Shown here: positions 21,611 to 30,900 of the stretch, one piece after another
Layout of the letters: each line of letters opens with the position of its first letter
Numbering within the stretch: the stretch's first letter is position 1
Assembly (NCBI GenBank): GCA_036275915.1
Contig: DASUCV010000011.1
Span: 1 to 64,000, forward strand
Length of the DNA stretch: 64,000 nt
Reading direction: 5' to 3'
DNA from: Candidatus Polarisedimenticolaceae bacterium
GTDB lineage: Bacteria; Acidobacteriota; Polarisedimenticolia; Polarisedimenticolales; DASRJG01
Program-made: the position numbers and the translations under genes
The notes under the pieces: model-generated
Seen by the model: the letters and a program-made list of their open reading frames with translations, nothing else
Told to the model about the DNA's origin: nothing
The model's database searches: none

Positions 21611-22039
21611 ATGGCCGCGATCGACGACGGGCAGCGGAATCTCGGACGCAGCGTCTTGGCGGTGCTGGCGGGCATGCTCTCGGTCATCGCGCTGTCGCTG
21701 CTCACCGACGAAGTGTTCCACATCGCGAACGTCTATCCGCCCTGGGGAGAGCCGATGTGGAGTCCACATCTGAACGCGCTCGCCTTGTCGTATCGCCTCG
21801 TTTACGACACGTTCGGTGCGTATCTCGCCGCGCGGTTGGCGCCGCGGCGGCCGATGAAGCACGCGATGATCGTCGGAATCGTCGGCTTCCTGCTGAGCGG
21901 GCTGGGTGTCGCGGGCACGATGATGATGGCGCAGAAGCCGGGACCACTGTGGTATCCGGTCGCGATCTGGATCACCGCGTTGCCGTGCGCATGGCTGGGC
22001 GGGCTCTGGTATCGAGCGAGCGCGCGCGGCCGCGTCTAA
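21611..22039 (+). CDS. Small four-helix membrane protein of unknown function
   Basis: The 142-residue protein has predicted transmembrane stretches near residues 12-32 (SVLAVLAGMLSVIALSLL), 60-75, 84-106 (AMIVGIVGFLLSGLGVAGTMMM) and 112-132. The ATG at 21611 is preceded by AGGGGGCGACG. I do not recognise the family. It stands alone after the XRE regulator and converges with the next gene, whose stop overlaps it by four bases. Confidence 0.7.
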   Translation: MAAIDDGQRNLGRSVLAVLAGMLSVIALSLLTDEVFHIANVYPPWGEPMWSPHLNALALSYRLVYDTFGAYLAARLAPRRPMKHAMIVGIVGFLLSGLGVAGTMMMAQKPGPLWYPVAIWITALPCAWLGGLWYRASARGRV

Positions 22040-22569
22040 GTCGGCTCCGTCTCCGTCGTTCGCTTCGTGCCGAGATTCGCCCACAGGATCATCAAGCCGA
22101 GGATGGCGCAGATGACGCAGACGATCATCACGCTGCCGCCGGAGATGTAGCCGAACCACGGCTGGGCCTTCGAAAACGGCCAGAACGGGTGGACGTCGAA
22201 GTGCATCGCGCCGTCGATGATGGAATGGCTGGCGCCGCCGAAGGCGCCGCCGAGCAGCATCGCGTCGAGGGTGAGATCTGAATCGACCGCATCCTTGAGG
22301 GCCGGTGAAGACGGTCTGAACTTCTCGATCGACTTTCGAAGCGGTTTGATCGCGAGCCAAGTCAGCGCGGCGGTTGCCACGCCGACGGCGGTGCCGCCGA
22401 GCAGCGAGTGGAACGGTCCGTGCGCGGGCCAGTGATGGCGGAGGATGTTCGTCGCGGTTTCCGCATCGATGACGATCTGGCTGGCGACGAATCCGGTGAA
22501 TGACAGCCGGCGAATCGCGAGCGATTTCCCGAGCAAGCCGGGTCCGAAGTGAAAAGGGGTGATCGGCAT
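22036..22569 (-). CDS. YdjM-like membrane-bound metal-dependent hydrolase family protein
   Basis: Multi-pass membrane protein of 177 residues that starts MPITPFHFGPGLLGKSL and carries His-rich segments typical of the DUF457/YdjM-type group: HHWPAHGPFHSLLGG near residue 45 and ASHSIIDGAMHFDVHPFWPF near residue 112. The latter resembles the HxxxD and WPFS signature of these putative metal hydrolases. No substrate is known for the group. It is transcribed away from the thermonuclease gene across a 55-base gap. Confidence 0.7.
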   Translation of the reverse strand: MPITPFHFGPGLLGKSLAIRRLSFTGFVASQIVIDAETATNILRHHWPAHGPFHSLLGGTAVGVATAALTWLAIKPLRKSIEKFRPSSPALKDAVDSDLTLDAMLLGGAFGGASHSIIDGAMHFDVHPFWPFSKAQPWFGYISGGSVMIVCVICAILGLMILWANLGTKRTTETEPT

Positions 22570-22612
22570 CCCTTCATCCTCACATCACGCCGTGATCGCG
22601 TCCAGTGGTCGC

Positions 22613-22624
22613 TATACTGCGCGC
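22613..22624 (+). promoter_or_regulatory. Putative leaderless promoter of the thermonuclease-fold gene
   Basis: TATACT at 22613-22618 is followed by exactly six bases and then ATG at 22625. There is no Shine-Dalgarno between them. This predicts transcription starting at the A of the start codon. No good -35 is visible. Confidence 0.5.
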
Positions 22625-23158
22625 ATGTTCGCGGCACTTCTGCTCGCGACCGGTCTCGCCGGAGATCCGGTGCGTCTGGCGTCGCCCGACGGTACGGGCT
22701 TTCCGCTCGAGACCGACGTCCGGGTCGTCTCGGTGCACGACGGCGACACGATCACCGTGAAGACCGACGGCCGGACGGAGAAGGTCCGCCTCGTCGGGAT
22801 CGACACGCCGGAGCTCGACGACGAGCGCGACGCATATCGCGACGAGGCGGTGGCCGCGCGCGAGTTCGTGAGGCTTCGGCTCAAGGGCAAGTCGATCTCC
22901 CTCGAGCGCGACGGACATCAGGGCGACCGGGACGACTACGGGCGCCTGTTGCGCTACGTGATCCTGCCGGACGGCACTGATTTCAACGACGAGCTGGTCC
23001 GCAAGGGCTACGCCCGCGTCTATGATCGTTTCTCTTTCACGATGAAGTCGCAGTTCAAGCGGTCGGAGGCGGAGGCGAAGCGCGAGCACATCGGCGTCTG
23101 GGCGCTGCCGCCGGGCAAGCCGCGGCAGACGCCGGCCTCGCCGCCGCGAACACCATGA
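22625..23158 (+). CDS. Secreted thermonuclease-fold protein (SNase-like)
   Basis: Staphylococcal nuclease-like OB-fold protein, probably exported: a short hydrophobic start (MFAALLLATGLAG) precedes the domain. The domain shows the family landmarks VHDGDTITV, VRLVGIDTPEL with catalytic Arg/Asp positions, DDYGRLLRYV, GYARVY and KREHIGVW at the end. Length is 177 residues. I chose ATG 22625 over an earlier in-frame start at 22559 because the -10 box sits between them. Its stop overlaps the next gene (ATGA). Confidence 0.87.
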   Translation: MFAALLLATGLAGDPVRLASPDGTGFPLETDVRVVSVHDGDTITVKTDGRTEKVRLVGIDTPELDDERDAYRDEAVAAREFVRLRLKGKSISLERDGHQGDRDDYGRLLRYVILPDGTDFNDELVRKGYARVYDRFSFTMKSQFKRSEAEAKREHIGVWALPPGKPRQTPASPPRTP

Positions 23159-24264
23159 CGACGCCCGCGGAGGCACGCCCCATGAATCGAGATCCGAGCG
23201 TCCGGCTCCTGTTCGTCGTCATCCTCGCGGCCGTCTTCTGGTCCGCCCTCAAGGTCATCGGACCGTTCATCGCGGGGTTCACCTGGGCGGCGGTGCTCGT
23301 CGTCACGTTCCGCCCATTCCATGAATGGTTGGCGAAGAAGTTCGGCGGGCGGCGGTGGATCGCCTCCGCCATCGTGACGATTCTCGCGGCGGCGTTCGTC
23401 GTGGTGCCGCTCGTCATGGCGGCGACGCAAGCGACGCAGGGCGCGGTGGCGGCCTATCAGTGGATCATGACGAACTACCAGGCGAGTGGGACCGACCTCG
23501 GGCTCACCGATCGCTGGCCTTGGCTCAACGACCTCGTCACGAGGGCCAAGGATCTCGTCGGGCTGGCGAACGTCGACTTGAACGCGCTGGGAGTGAACGC
23601 GCTCAAGAAGGTGGCGCAGTTCGCCGCCGTGCAGGGCCCGGCGCTCATGGGGAGCGCGTTCAACATGGCGTGGTCGTTCCTGGTCATGCTGGGAGGGATG
23701 CCGCTCTTCTTCGTGCACGGGCAGCGGTTCTCCCGCGCGATCTTCGAGGCGCTGCCGGTCCCTGAGAACGACGCGCTGCGCATTCTCGCCGAGCTGCGGG
23801 ACATGACGCGCACCGTCTTCATCAGCGTCGGGGTGACCGCCGCGGTGCAAGCGGCGCTGATGGGGCTCGCGCTCCTCGTGCTGGGCGTGCCGAGCGTCAT
23901 CCCGCTCGCCGCCGCGACCTTCTTCGCCGCGCTGATTCCGGGAGGCCCGGGCCTGATCTGGATTCCGTGCGCGATCTGGCTCGCGTCCGACGGTCATACC
24001 GTCAAGGCGATTCTCATGGTCGCGTGGGGCGCCGGGGTCGTCGGAACGATCGACAACGTGCTCCGGCCCCTTCTCGCGGGTAAAGGCGTGAAGCTCCCGG
24101 GCGTCATCCTCTTCCTCGGGATGTTCGGCGGGATGATCTCGTTCGGTCTCGTCGGGCTCTTCCTCGGACCGATCGCGCTCTACATGACGCGCGAGCTGGT
24201 CGCGATCCTCCGTCGCGACATCTACGCGCCGGCCGGCCAGGACGTCACCGCTTCGAAGCTCTGA
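23155..24264 (+). CDS. AI-2E family transporter (TqsA/YdiK-like permease)
   Basis: Inner-membrane permease of PF01594 type, 369 residues with about eight membrane segments. The C-terminal half has the family pattern LAAATFFAALIPGGPGLIWIPCAIWL and RPLLAGKGVKLPGVILFLGMFGGMISFGLVGLFLGPI. The N-terminal pair of helices is followed by a large soluble loop (residues ~75-190). Known members export autoinducer-2, act in Na+/H+ exchange or have unknown substrates, so the substrate is open. It is coupled to the thermonuclease-fold gene by an ATGA overlap. Confidence 0.88.
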   Translation: MTTPAEARPMNRDPSVRLLFVVILAAVFWSALKVIGPFIAGFTWAAVLVVTFRPFHEWLAKKFGGRRWIASAIVTILAAAFVVVPLVMAATQATQGAVAAYQWIMTNYQASGTDLGLTDRWPWLNDLVTRAKDLVGLANVDLNALGVNALKKVAQFAAVQGPALMGSAFNMAWSFLVMLGGMPLFFVHGQRFSRAIFEALPVPENDALRILAELRDMTRTVFISVGVTAAVQAALMGLALLVLGVPSVIPLAAATFFAALIPGGPGLIWIPCAIWLASDGHTVKAILMVAWGAGVVGTIDNVLRPLLAGKGVKLPGVILFLGMFGGMISFGLVGLFLGPIALYMTRELVAILRRDIYAPAGQDVTASKL

Positions 24265-24271
24265 AAGAAAA

Positions 24272-24286
24272 TGGGGACTGTCCCCA
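24272..24286. repeat. 15-base palindrome TGGGGACTGTCCCCA
   Basis: Perfect 7+1+7 palindrome between the permease stop and the promoter repeats of the first PDZ gene. Sequences with this core are known to me as recurrent intergenic elements in several phyla, often near REP-associated transposases. No transposase is in the window. It could instead act as a weak terminator. Confidence 0.55.
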
Positions 24287-24292
24287 ATTCCG

Positions 24293-24348
24293 TTTACGAC
24301 TCGTTGACAAGTTTGACCCTTCTTTACGGAGCCCCGTGCGACATTTAC
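24293..24348 (+). promoter_or_regulatory. Phased TTTAC/TTGAC repeats upstream of the first PDZ gene
   Basis: TTTAC at 24293, TTGAC at 24304, TTGAC at 24313, TTTAC at 24323 and TTTAC at 24344 lie at offsets 0, 11, 20, 30 and 51, that is, on one face of the helix. The first four offsets match the block before the second PDZ gene. Phased direct repeats are typical OmpR/PhoB-family operators, and the only such regulator here is encoded next door. Confidence 0.6.
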
Positions 24349-24422
24349 GAGGGCGCTCGGTAGCCTCGTTCTCGCACGCGCGATTCGCAACGACGCGGGT
24401 CGCGAACGTAAGGAGGATCCCG

Positions 24423-24920
24423 ATGCGCCACGCGTTGTTGCTCGCCCCGCTCGCGATGTTCGCCCTGGCCGCCCCGGCTCTCGCCGGCGGCGCCGAGTGC
24501 CAGAAGGCGGCCCAGACCGCCGGGATGGATCACAAGCACTGCACGGCCAGCAAGGAAGAGTGCATGAAGTACATGCAGGATGCCCGCAACCACGGCTGGC
24601 TCGGCATCGAGTACGACCAGACCGAGAACGGCAACATGGTCATCGGGAAGGTCGTTTCAGGCAGCCCGGCGGAGAAGGCCGGGTTCGCGAAGGGCGACGT
24701 CCTCACCGCGTTGAACGGCATCGCGCTCACCGACGCGAACAAGGACAAGCTCGCGGCCGCCCGCAAGGACCTCTGGCCCGGCTCGAACGTGACCTACTCG
24801 ATCAAGCGGAACGGCTATTCCAAGGACGTGAGCGCCACCCTCGGCAAGATGCCCGACGATGTCTATCAGGCGATGGTCACCGAGCACATGAAGGAGCACG
24901 TCGACGTCGCGGCGAAGTGA
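24423..24920 (+). CDS. Small periplasmic PDZ-domain protein, paralog 1
   Basis: The 165-residue protein has a signal peptide ending ALA near residue 17 and an AAGGAGG ribosome site six bases before ATG. The mature N-terminus has the cysteine motif C-x5-EC-M-x2-M, then GWLGIEY, then a PDZ domain ([23 protein letters not shown]). The C-terminus ends TEHMKEHVDVAAK. No protease domain is attached, so it is probably a peptide-binding sensor or adaptor. It is closely paralogous to the gene at 27452 over its whole length, and the two flank a two-component system. Confidence 0.85.
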   Translation: MRHALLLAPLAMFALAAPALAGGAECQKAAQTAGMDHKHCTASKEECMKYMQDARNHGWLGIEYDQTENGNMVIGKVVSGSPAEKAGFAKGDVLTALNGIALTDANKDKLAAARKDLWPGSNVTYSIKRNGYSKDVSATLGKMPDDVYQAMVTEHMKEHVDVAAK

Positions 24921-24964
24921 GCCGCCCCAACGATCCTCTTTCCCTGCTCTAGGCGAAAACACGA

Positions 24965-24999
24965 ACGGCCTCCGGTGCGCCCGCTCCGGAGGCCGTTTC
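24965..24999. terminator. Bidirectional terminator between PDZ gene 1 and the response regulator
   Basis: A perfect 11-bp stem (24965-24975 with 24986-24996) has a ten-base loop. On the plus strand it is followed by TTTCCGTT, and A-rich sequence on the other side (GAAAACACGA) serves the minus-strand transcript. Confidence 0.8.
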
Positions 25000-25001
25000 C
25001 G

Positions 25002-25682
25002 TTATCCGGTGAACTTGTAGCCCATCCGGTGGACGGTCACGATGTGCTTCGGGTCCGCGGGATCGGTCTCGATCTTCTTCCGCAGCTTCGCGACGTGCAT
25101 GTCGACGGTGCGGGTCAAGGGTGCGCCGTCGTACTCCCAGACGCGGTCGAGCAGGCGCTCCCGCGCGACGACCTCGCCGCGGTGGGCGATGAAGAACTCG
25201 AGAAGCTTCAATTCGCGCGCCGTGATCTCGACGAGCGCGCCTGCCTTGCGGAGCTCACCCTTCTTGAAGTCGACGACGACGTCGCCGAACGAGCAGACGT
25301 CGGCATGCCGGCCGGCGCCGGCGACGCGGCGGAGCAGCGCTTCGACCCGCGCGAGCAGCTCCATGAAGCCGAACGGTTTCGTGACGTAGTCGTCGGCGCC
25401 GAGCTTGAGGCCGAGCACCTTGTCGATCTCCTGCCCGCGCGCGGTGAGCATGATGACCGGGATCGCGCTGCCTTCCGCTCTCAAACGCTGAAGCACGTCG
25501 AGCCCCGAGAGCTTCGGCAGCATGACGTCGAGGATGACGAGGTCCGCGGTGCGCTCGCGCGCGAGGCCGAGCGCCGCCTCGCCGTCCTTCGCGTGGAGGA
25601 CCTCGTGCCCCTCGAACGCGAACCCGTCGCGGAGGGCGGTGCCCATCGCCTCGTCGTCTTCCACGATCAGGATCTTCGCCAT
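25002..25682 (-). CDS. OmpR/PhoB-family response regulator
   Basis: Two-component DNA-binding regulator of 226 residues. The receiver domain has the acidic pair EDD near residue 9, the phosphoacceptor Asp52 (VILDVMLP), the LTARG switch Thr and the VTKPFG Lys. The C-terminal winged helix ([52 protein letters not shown]) is the Trans_reg_C type. It is translated directly after its kinase with an ATGA overlap. The phased repeats before both PDZ genes are the obvious candidate binding sites, and those before PDZ gene 2 also lie in front of the kinase, so autoregulation is likely. Confidence 0.93.
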   Translation of the reverse strand: MAKILIVEDDEAMGTALRDGFAFEGHEVLHAKDGEAALGLARERTADLVILDVMLPKLSGLDVLQRLRAEGSAIPVIMLTARGQEIDKVLGLKLGADDYVTKPFGFMELLARVEALLRRVAGAGRHADVCSFGDVVVDFKKGELRKAGALVEITARELKLLEFFIAHRGEVVARERLLDRVWEYDGAPLTRTVDMHVAKLRKKIETDPADPKHIVTVHRMGYKFTG

Positions 25683-27301
25683 CAGACGCGCCCCTTCGGC
25701 CCCGAGATGGGCAGGCGCATCGTGAAGACACTGCCGTCGCCGGGCTTGCTCGCGACCTCGACCGAACCCCCGTGCGCCTGGACGATGTGGCGTATGAGGG
25801 AGAGTCCGAGGCCGCTGCCCTTGACGTCGTGCACGAGGCCCGTCCCGACGCGGTGAAAGCGCTCGAAGACCTTGCGCTGCTCCTCCGGTGCGATGCCGAT
25901 GCCGAAATCCTGCACCGCGATCGAGACCGCGGCGCCCTCGCGCCCGAGGCGGACGAGGACGCTCTTGGACTCGCCCGAGTACTTGACCGCGTTGTCGAGA
26001 AGGTTGTGGAACGCCTGCGCGATCGCATCCGGATCGAGCCTGACCGGGGGCAACGGCTCCGTCTCCACGGTCACGGAGATCGTGAAGCCGAGAGGCGCGA
26101 GCCGCACCTCGAACGTGCGGACGACGTCGTCGACGATCGCGCGCAGGTCGGACTCCTCGAACCGGTACTCCTTGCGGCCCGACTCGATGCGGGAAAAGTC
26201 GAGGATGTTGTCGATCAGCCGCGAGAGGCGGCGACTCTCGGCCTCGATGTACTCGCCGTACTCGCGGATCTTCTCCGCCGTCTGCGCGCGCCCGGTGCGC
26301 AGGAGCTCGCCGAAGACGCGAATCGAGGCGACCGGCGTCCGCAGCTCGTGGCTGACGTTCGAGACGAAATCGGATTTCATCGCGGAGAGCTTCACCGCGC
26401 GATCCGCGGCCCGGAGCGCGAGGCCGACGCCCGCCAGGAGCGCCGCCGCGAGGAGGCCGGCGAGGGACGCGTTGAAGAGGAACCCGGCGCGCGCCCACTG
26501 CTCCGGCGTCGCGCGCGGGCTGTACAGCGCCATCTCCCAATCGGTGAAGACGAACCCCAGGCGCGTCTTCGCGACGACCTTCCGGCCGTTCGCATCGCCG
26601 ACGCACACGACCGGCTGCCCCTTGCCGTCCTTCACCATCACTGCCAGCTCGTCGCGCGCCGACGGGAAGTAGGCGGCGATCGCCTTGTCGATCGCCGCGG
26701 GGAGGAGCGTCGTCCGGAAGTAGTCCTCGTCGAGGATCATCCCCGCGAGCCCGACCACGCGCCCGGCGTCGTCGAGGATCGGATTCAGCACGATGCGGTA
26801 GTCCGGATTGCTCTCGTAGACGGTGAGCGCCGCCGACTCCATCCCGTGCTGGCGCATGTTGAGCATGTGCAGCGGGTTCGCCGCCAGGATCATCGCGAGC
26901 GATTCGTCCGAGGCGACCGGCGTGTAGAGGCTCGCCTGGTCGGGGTCGAAGGCAAGGAAGTGGCCGAATTCTTCCTGCGTGAAGTCGACGAGGAAGAGGC
27001 GCTTCGCGCCCTTCGCGGGCCGCTGCTTCCAGTAGTACGCCGCCTTCGCCACGTGGTCCTGGGTGAAGAGGCTCGCCGGCAGGTTGAGGCTGCGCTCGGC
27101 GGTCTCCCGGTACGCGTATTCGATCTGCGTTCCGACCGACCCGAGGAAGCTCTCGAGCGCCGCCTCGTGCGCGATCGCTTGCGCGCGCTCCAGGCGCACG
27201 AGCCAGACGAACTGCACGCCCAGGAGGACGACGAGGGGCAGGACGACGGCGAGGAGTCCCGCGACGAGGGTATGCCGCTTGAGGAATGCGCCGAACCCCA
27301 T
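25679..27301 (-). CDS. Membrane sensor histidine kinase
   Basis: Sensor kinase of 539 residues. TM1 is near residues 12-34 and TM2 near 279-303. Between them lies a ~240-residue periplasmic domain with no fold I recognise; it contains a dCache-like ending ([23 protein letters not shown]). The kinase core has the H-box SHELRTP with His318, the N-box [11 protein letters not shown], the G1 box [11 protein letters not shown] and the G2 box GSGLGLSLI. There is no HAMP domain of obvious type. Its stop overlaps the regulator start. It is divergent from PDZ gene 2 with ~150 bases between the starts. Confidence 0.92.
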
Positions 27302-27353
27302 CGACGGACTATAGCCTCGACTTCCGGCCCGGGCAGCCCCGCGCGCCCACGTC

Positions 27354-27388
27354 TTTACAGCGCTTTGACAACTCGCACATGTTTTTAC
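27354..27388. promoter_or_regulatory. Phased TTTAC/TTGAC repeats between kinase gene and PDZ gene 2
   Basis: TTTAC at 27354, TTGACA at 27365 and TTTAC at 27384 are at offsets 0, 11 and 30, the same as at 24293. A degenerate unit (CGCAC) occupies offset 20. The block lies in the divergent region and could serve both the PDZ gene and the kinase-regulator operon. Confidence 0.58.
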
Positions 27389-27451
27389 AGGGCGGGGGAG
27401 GCATTCGGTTTCCTTCGGCCTTACGATGAGCGGCGAGCCGGAGGTCGAGTC

Positions 27452-27934
27452 ATGACCATGCGCAGGGCCCTCCTGGCCCTTGGAACGATCGTCATCGCGG
27501 CGGGTGTCGCGCGCGCCGGAGGCTCCGGGGCGAAGTGCAACGTCCCGATCCAGGAGTGCCTGAATCACATGTCGTCGGTCCTCAAACAGAGCGGCTGGGT
27601 CGGCATCGAGTACGAGCCCGGCACCAGCGCCGCCGGCGGCTACTACGTGAACAAGGTCGTCCCGGGAAGCCCCGCCGAAAAGGCGGGCCTGCAGCCCGGC
27701 GACGTGCTCACCGCCTTGAACGGCGTCCGCCTCGCGACGGACAACGAGGCCGCGCTCCAGAAGGTGCGGCAGGGATGGAAGCCGGGACAGTCGGTGACGT
27801 ACACGGTGAAGCGGCAGGGTCAGGACCGCGACATCACGCTCACGCTCGCTCCCATGCCCGCCGACATCATGGCGAAGTGGATCGGCGAGCACATGATGGA
27901 GCACGTGGCGGCGAACAACGTCGCTTCGAAGTAG
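27452..27934 (+). CDS. Small periplasmic PDZ-domain protein, paralog 2
   Basis: The 160-residue paralog of the protein at 24423 has a signal peptide ending ARA near residue 22, GGAGG seven bases before ATG, mature N-terminal Cys motif C-x6-C-L-x2-M, GWVGIEY, PDZ core [23 protein letters not shown] and the C-terminal IGEHMMEHV. The shared first and last motifs outside the PDZ domain show that the whole protein, not just the domain, is the conserved unit. It ends immediately next to the convergent efflux operon, with no bases between the stops. Confidence 0.85.
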   Translation: MTMRRALLALGTIVIAAGVARAGGSGAKCNVPIQECLNHMSSVLKQSGWVGIEYEPGTSAAGGYYVNKVVPGSPAEKAGLQPGDVLTALNGVRLATDNEAALQKVRQGWKPGQSVTYTVKRQGQDRDITLTLAPMPADIMAKWIGEHMMEHVAANNVASK

Positions 27935-30900
27935 CTACGCCGGCAGCGACTTCCCGCGCCACATCGCGTACACCGGCGGATAGACCAGAAGCTCGAGGAT
28001 GAACGAGGTCACGAGGCCGCCGATCATCGGCGCCGCGACCCGCTTCATCATGTCGGCGCCCGTCCCCGTCGAGAACATGATCGGCAACAGTCCCGCGAAG
28101 GCGGCGGTCACCGTCATCAGCTTCGGCCGGACACGCTTGACGGCACCCTGGATGATCGCCTCCCGCAGGTCGGCCTTCGTCCGCATCGTCCCCGCGGCGA
28201 CGCGCTCGTCGTACGCCAGGTCGAGGAAGAGCAGCATGAACACGCCGGTCTCGGCGTCGAGCCCCATGAGCGCGATGAGGCCGACCCAAGTCGCGATCGA
28301 GACGTTGTAGCCGAGCGCGGCCAGGAGCCACACGGCGCCGACGGCGGAAAACGGGACCGCGAGCATGACGATCGTCGTCTTCGCCGCCGACTTCGTGTTG
28401 AGGTAGAGCAGCACGATGATGACGGCGAGCGTCAGCGGGACGACGAGCTTCAGGCGCGATTTCACGCGCTCCATGTTCTCGTACTGCCCGCTCCACTGGA
28501 GCGAGGTGCCGGCCGGAGGGTGGACGGAGGCCGCAACGCGCCGCTTCGCCTCCTCGACGTATCCGCCGATGTCGCGGCCCGCGACGTCGACGAAGACGTA
28601 GCCGGCGAGCAGGCCGTTCTCGTCGCGGATCATCGCCGGGCCGGTGCGTGTCCGGATCTCGGCGATCTGCTCGAGCGGCACCGAGCCCCCCGAGGGGAGC
28701 GAGATCAAGACCTGCCGCATCGCGGACGGGTCGTCGCGCAGCTCGCGCGGATAACGGACGCTCACGCCGTACCGCTCGCGCCCGGCGAGGATCGTCGTCA
28801 CCGGCTCCCCGCCGATGGCGGAGGTGATGGCGGTCTCCGCCTGTCTCACCGAGAGGCCGAAGCGCGCGAGAGCGTCGCGCTTCAGATCGAAGTCGAGAAA
28901 GTTCCCCCCGGTCGTCCGCTCGGCGAAGACACTGCGGGTCCCCGGCACGTCGCGCAACGCCGCCTCGACGGACGCGCCGACCTCTTCGATGACGGCCAGG
29001 TCACCCCCGAAGATCTTGACGCCGATCGGCGTCCGGATGCCGGTGGAGAGCATGTCGATGCGGTTGCGGATCGGCATGACCCAGGCGTTCGTCACCCCCG
29101 GGAGCTGGAGCTTGGCGTGCAGCTCGGCCTCGAGCTTCTCGCGAGTCATCCCGGGCCGCCACCGGGACATCGGCTTCAGCATGACCGTCGTCTCGACCAT
29201 CGAGAGAGGCGCAGGATCGGTCGAGGTCTCCGCTCGTCCGGCCTTCCCGTAGACCCGGATCACCTCCGGCGTGTCGGCGAGGAGCGCGTCCATGCGCTGG
29301 AGGACGCGCTCCATCTCCGTGACCGACACACCGGGAAGCGTGATCGGCATGTAGACGAGGTCGCCCTCGTCGAGGGGAGGCATGAATTCGCGGCCGAGCT
29401 TGAAGTAGGCCGGCACCGTGATCGCGACGAGCAGGAGCGCGGCGGCAATCGTGGTCTTGCGCCAACGGAGAACGAAGTCGCAGACCGGCTCGTACACGGC
29501 GAACAGGACACGGCTGACCGGATGCCGCTCCTCGGGGTAATAGGTTCCCACAGTGACCCTGTTCCACAGCCACGCCGCCCACCGCGGACGGAAGACCGAC
29601 TCGTGCATCCGCGTGAACATCATCCGGACGGCGGGATCGAAGGTGATCGCCAGGATCGCCGCGATCGCCATGGCGAGGTTCTTCGTGTAGGCGAGCGGCT
29701 TGAAGAGGCGCCCCTCCTGATCGACGAGCGTGAAGATCGGAAGGAACGCGACCGCGATCACGAGGAGCGAGAAGAAGACCGACGGCCCCACTTCCTGGAG
29801 TGCGGCGAGGCGGATCGCGTGAAAGTCGCCCTTCCCCCCGCCGTGCTGCCAGATCTCGAGCTTCTTGTAAGCGTTCTCGACCTCGACGATCGCGCCGTCC
29901 ACGAGCACGCCGATCGAGATCGCGATCCCCGCGAGCGACATGATGTTCGACGTCACGCCGAGGAGGGACATCGGGATGAACGCGAGCAGGACGGAGATGG
30001 GGATCGTGACGATCGGCACGATCGCCGAGGGGATGTGCCAGAGGAAGATCAGGACGACGAGGCTCACGATGACGAGGGCCAGGATCAGCTCGTGCTCGAG
30101 CGTGTGGATCGAGCGCACGATCAGCCCCGAGCGGTCGTAGGTCGGGACGATCTCGACCCCTTCCGGCAGCGAGGCGTGGACGTCGCGCATCTTCGACTTG
30201 ACTCGCTCGATGACGTTGAGCGCGTTCTCACCGCTACGCATGACGACGATGCCGCCGACGGCGTCGCCGCGACCGTCGAGATCGGCGATCCCGCGCCGCA
30301 TCTCCGGTCCGATCGAGACCTCCGCGACGTCGCGGACGAGGATCGGAGTCCCGGACGCGGAAGCGCCGAGCGCGATCGACTCGAGATCGGCGACGCTCTT
30401 CGCGTAGCCGCGGCCGCGGACCGTGAACTCGGACCCCGCGATCTCCACGAGACGCCCGCTGGTCTCGGCGTTCCCGTCACGCACCGCCTCGATCACGCGC
30501 TCCAGCGAGACCCCGTAGGCCCGAAGCCGCTCGGGCCGCACCTGGACCTGGTACTGCTTTTGGTATCCGCCGATCGACGCGACCTCGGCGACGCCGGGGA
30601 CGCTCTGGAGCCAGTAGCGCAGGTACCAGTCCTGGAACGAGCGCAGCTCGGCGAGGTCGTGGCGGCCCGTGCGGTCGACGAGCGCGTACTGGTAAACCCA
30701 CCCGACGCCGGTCGCGTCGGGGCCGATCTCCGTCCGCACCCCCTCGGGGAGGCGCGGCAGGATCTTGCTCAAGTACTCGACGACGCGGCTCCGCGCCCAA
30801 TAGAGGTCGGTCCCGTCCTCGAAGATGATGTAGACGAACGAGTAGCCGAAGTCGGAGAACCCTCGGATCGCCTTCACCTTCGGCGCGCCGAGGAGCGACG

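Noticed and set aside
24304-24310. TTGACAA before PDZ gene 1 as a simple -35 box.
   Set aside because: No convincing -10 hexamer lies 16-18 bases downstream at either PDZ gene. The match to phased repeats explains it better, though it could do both.
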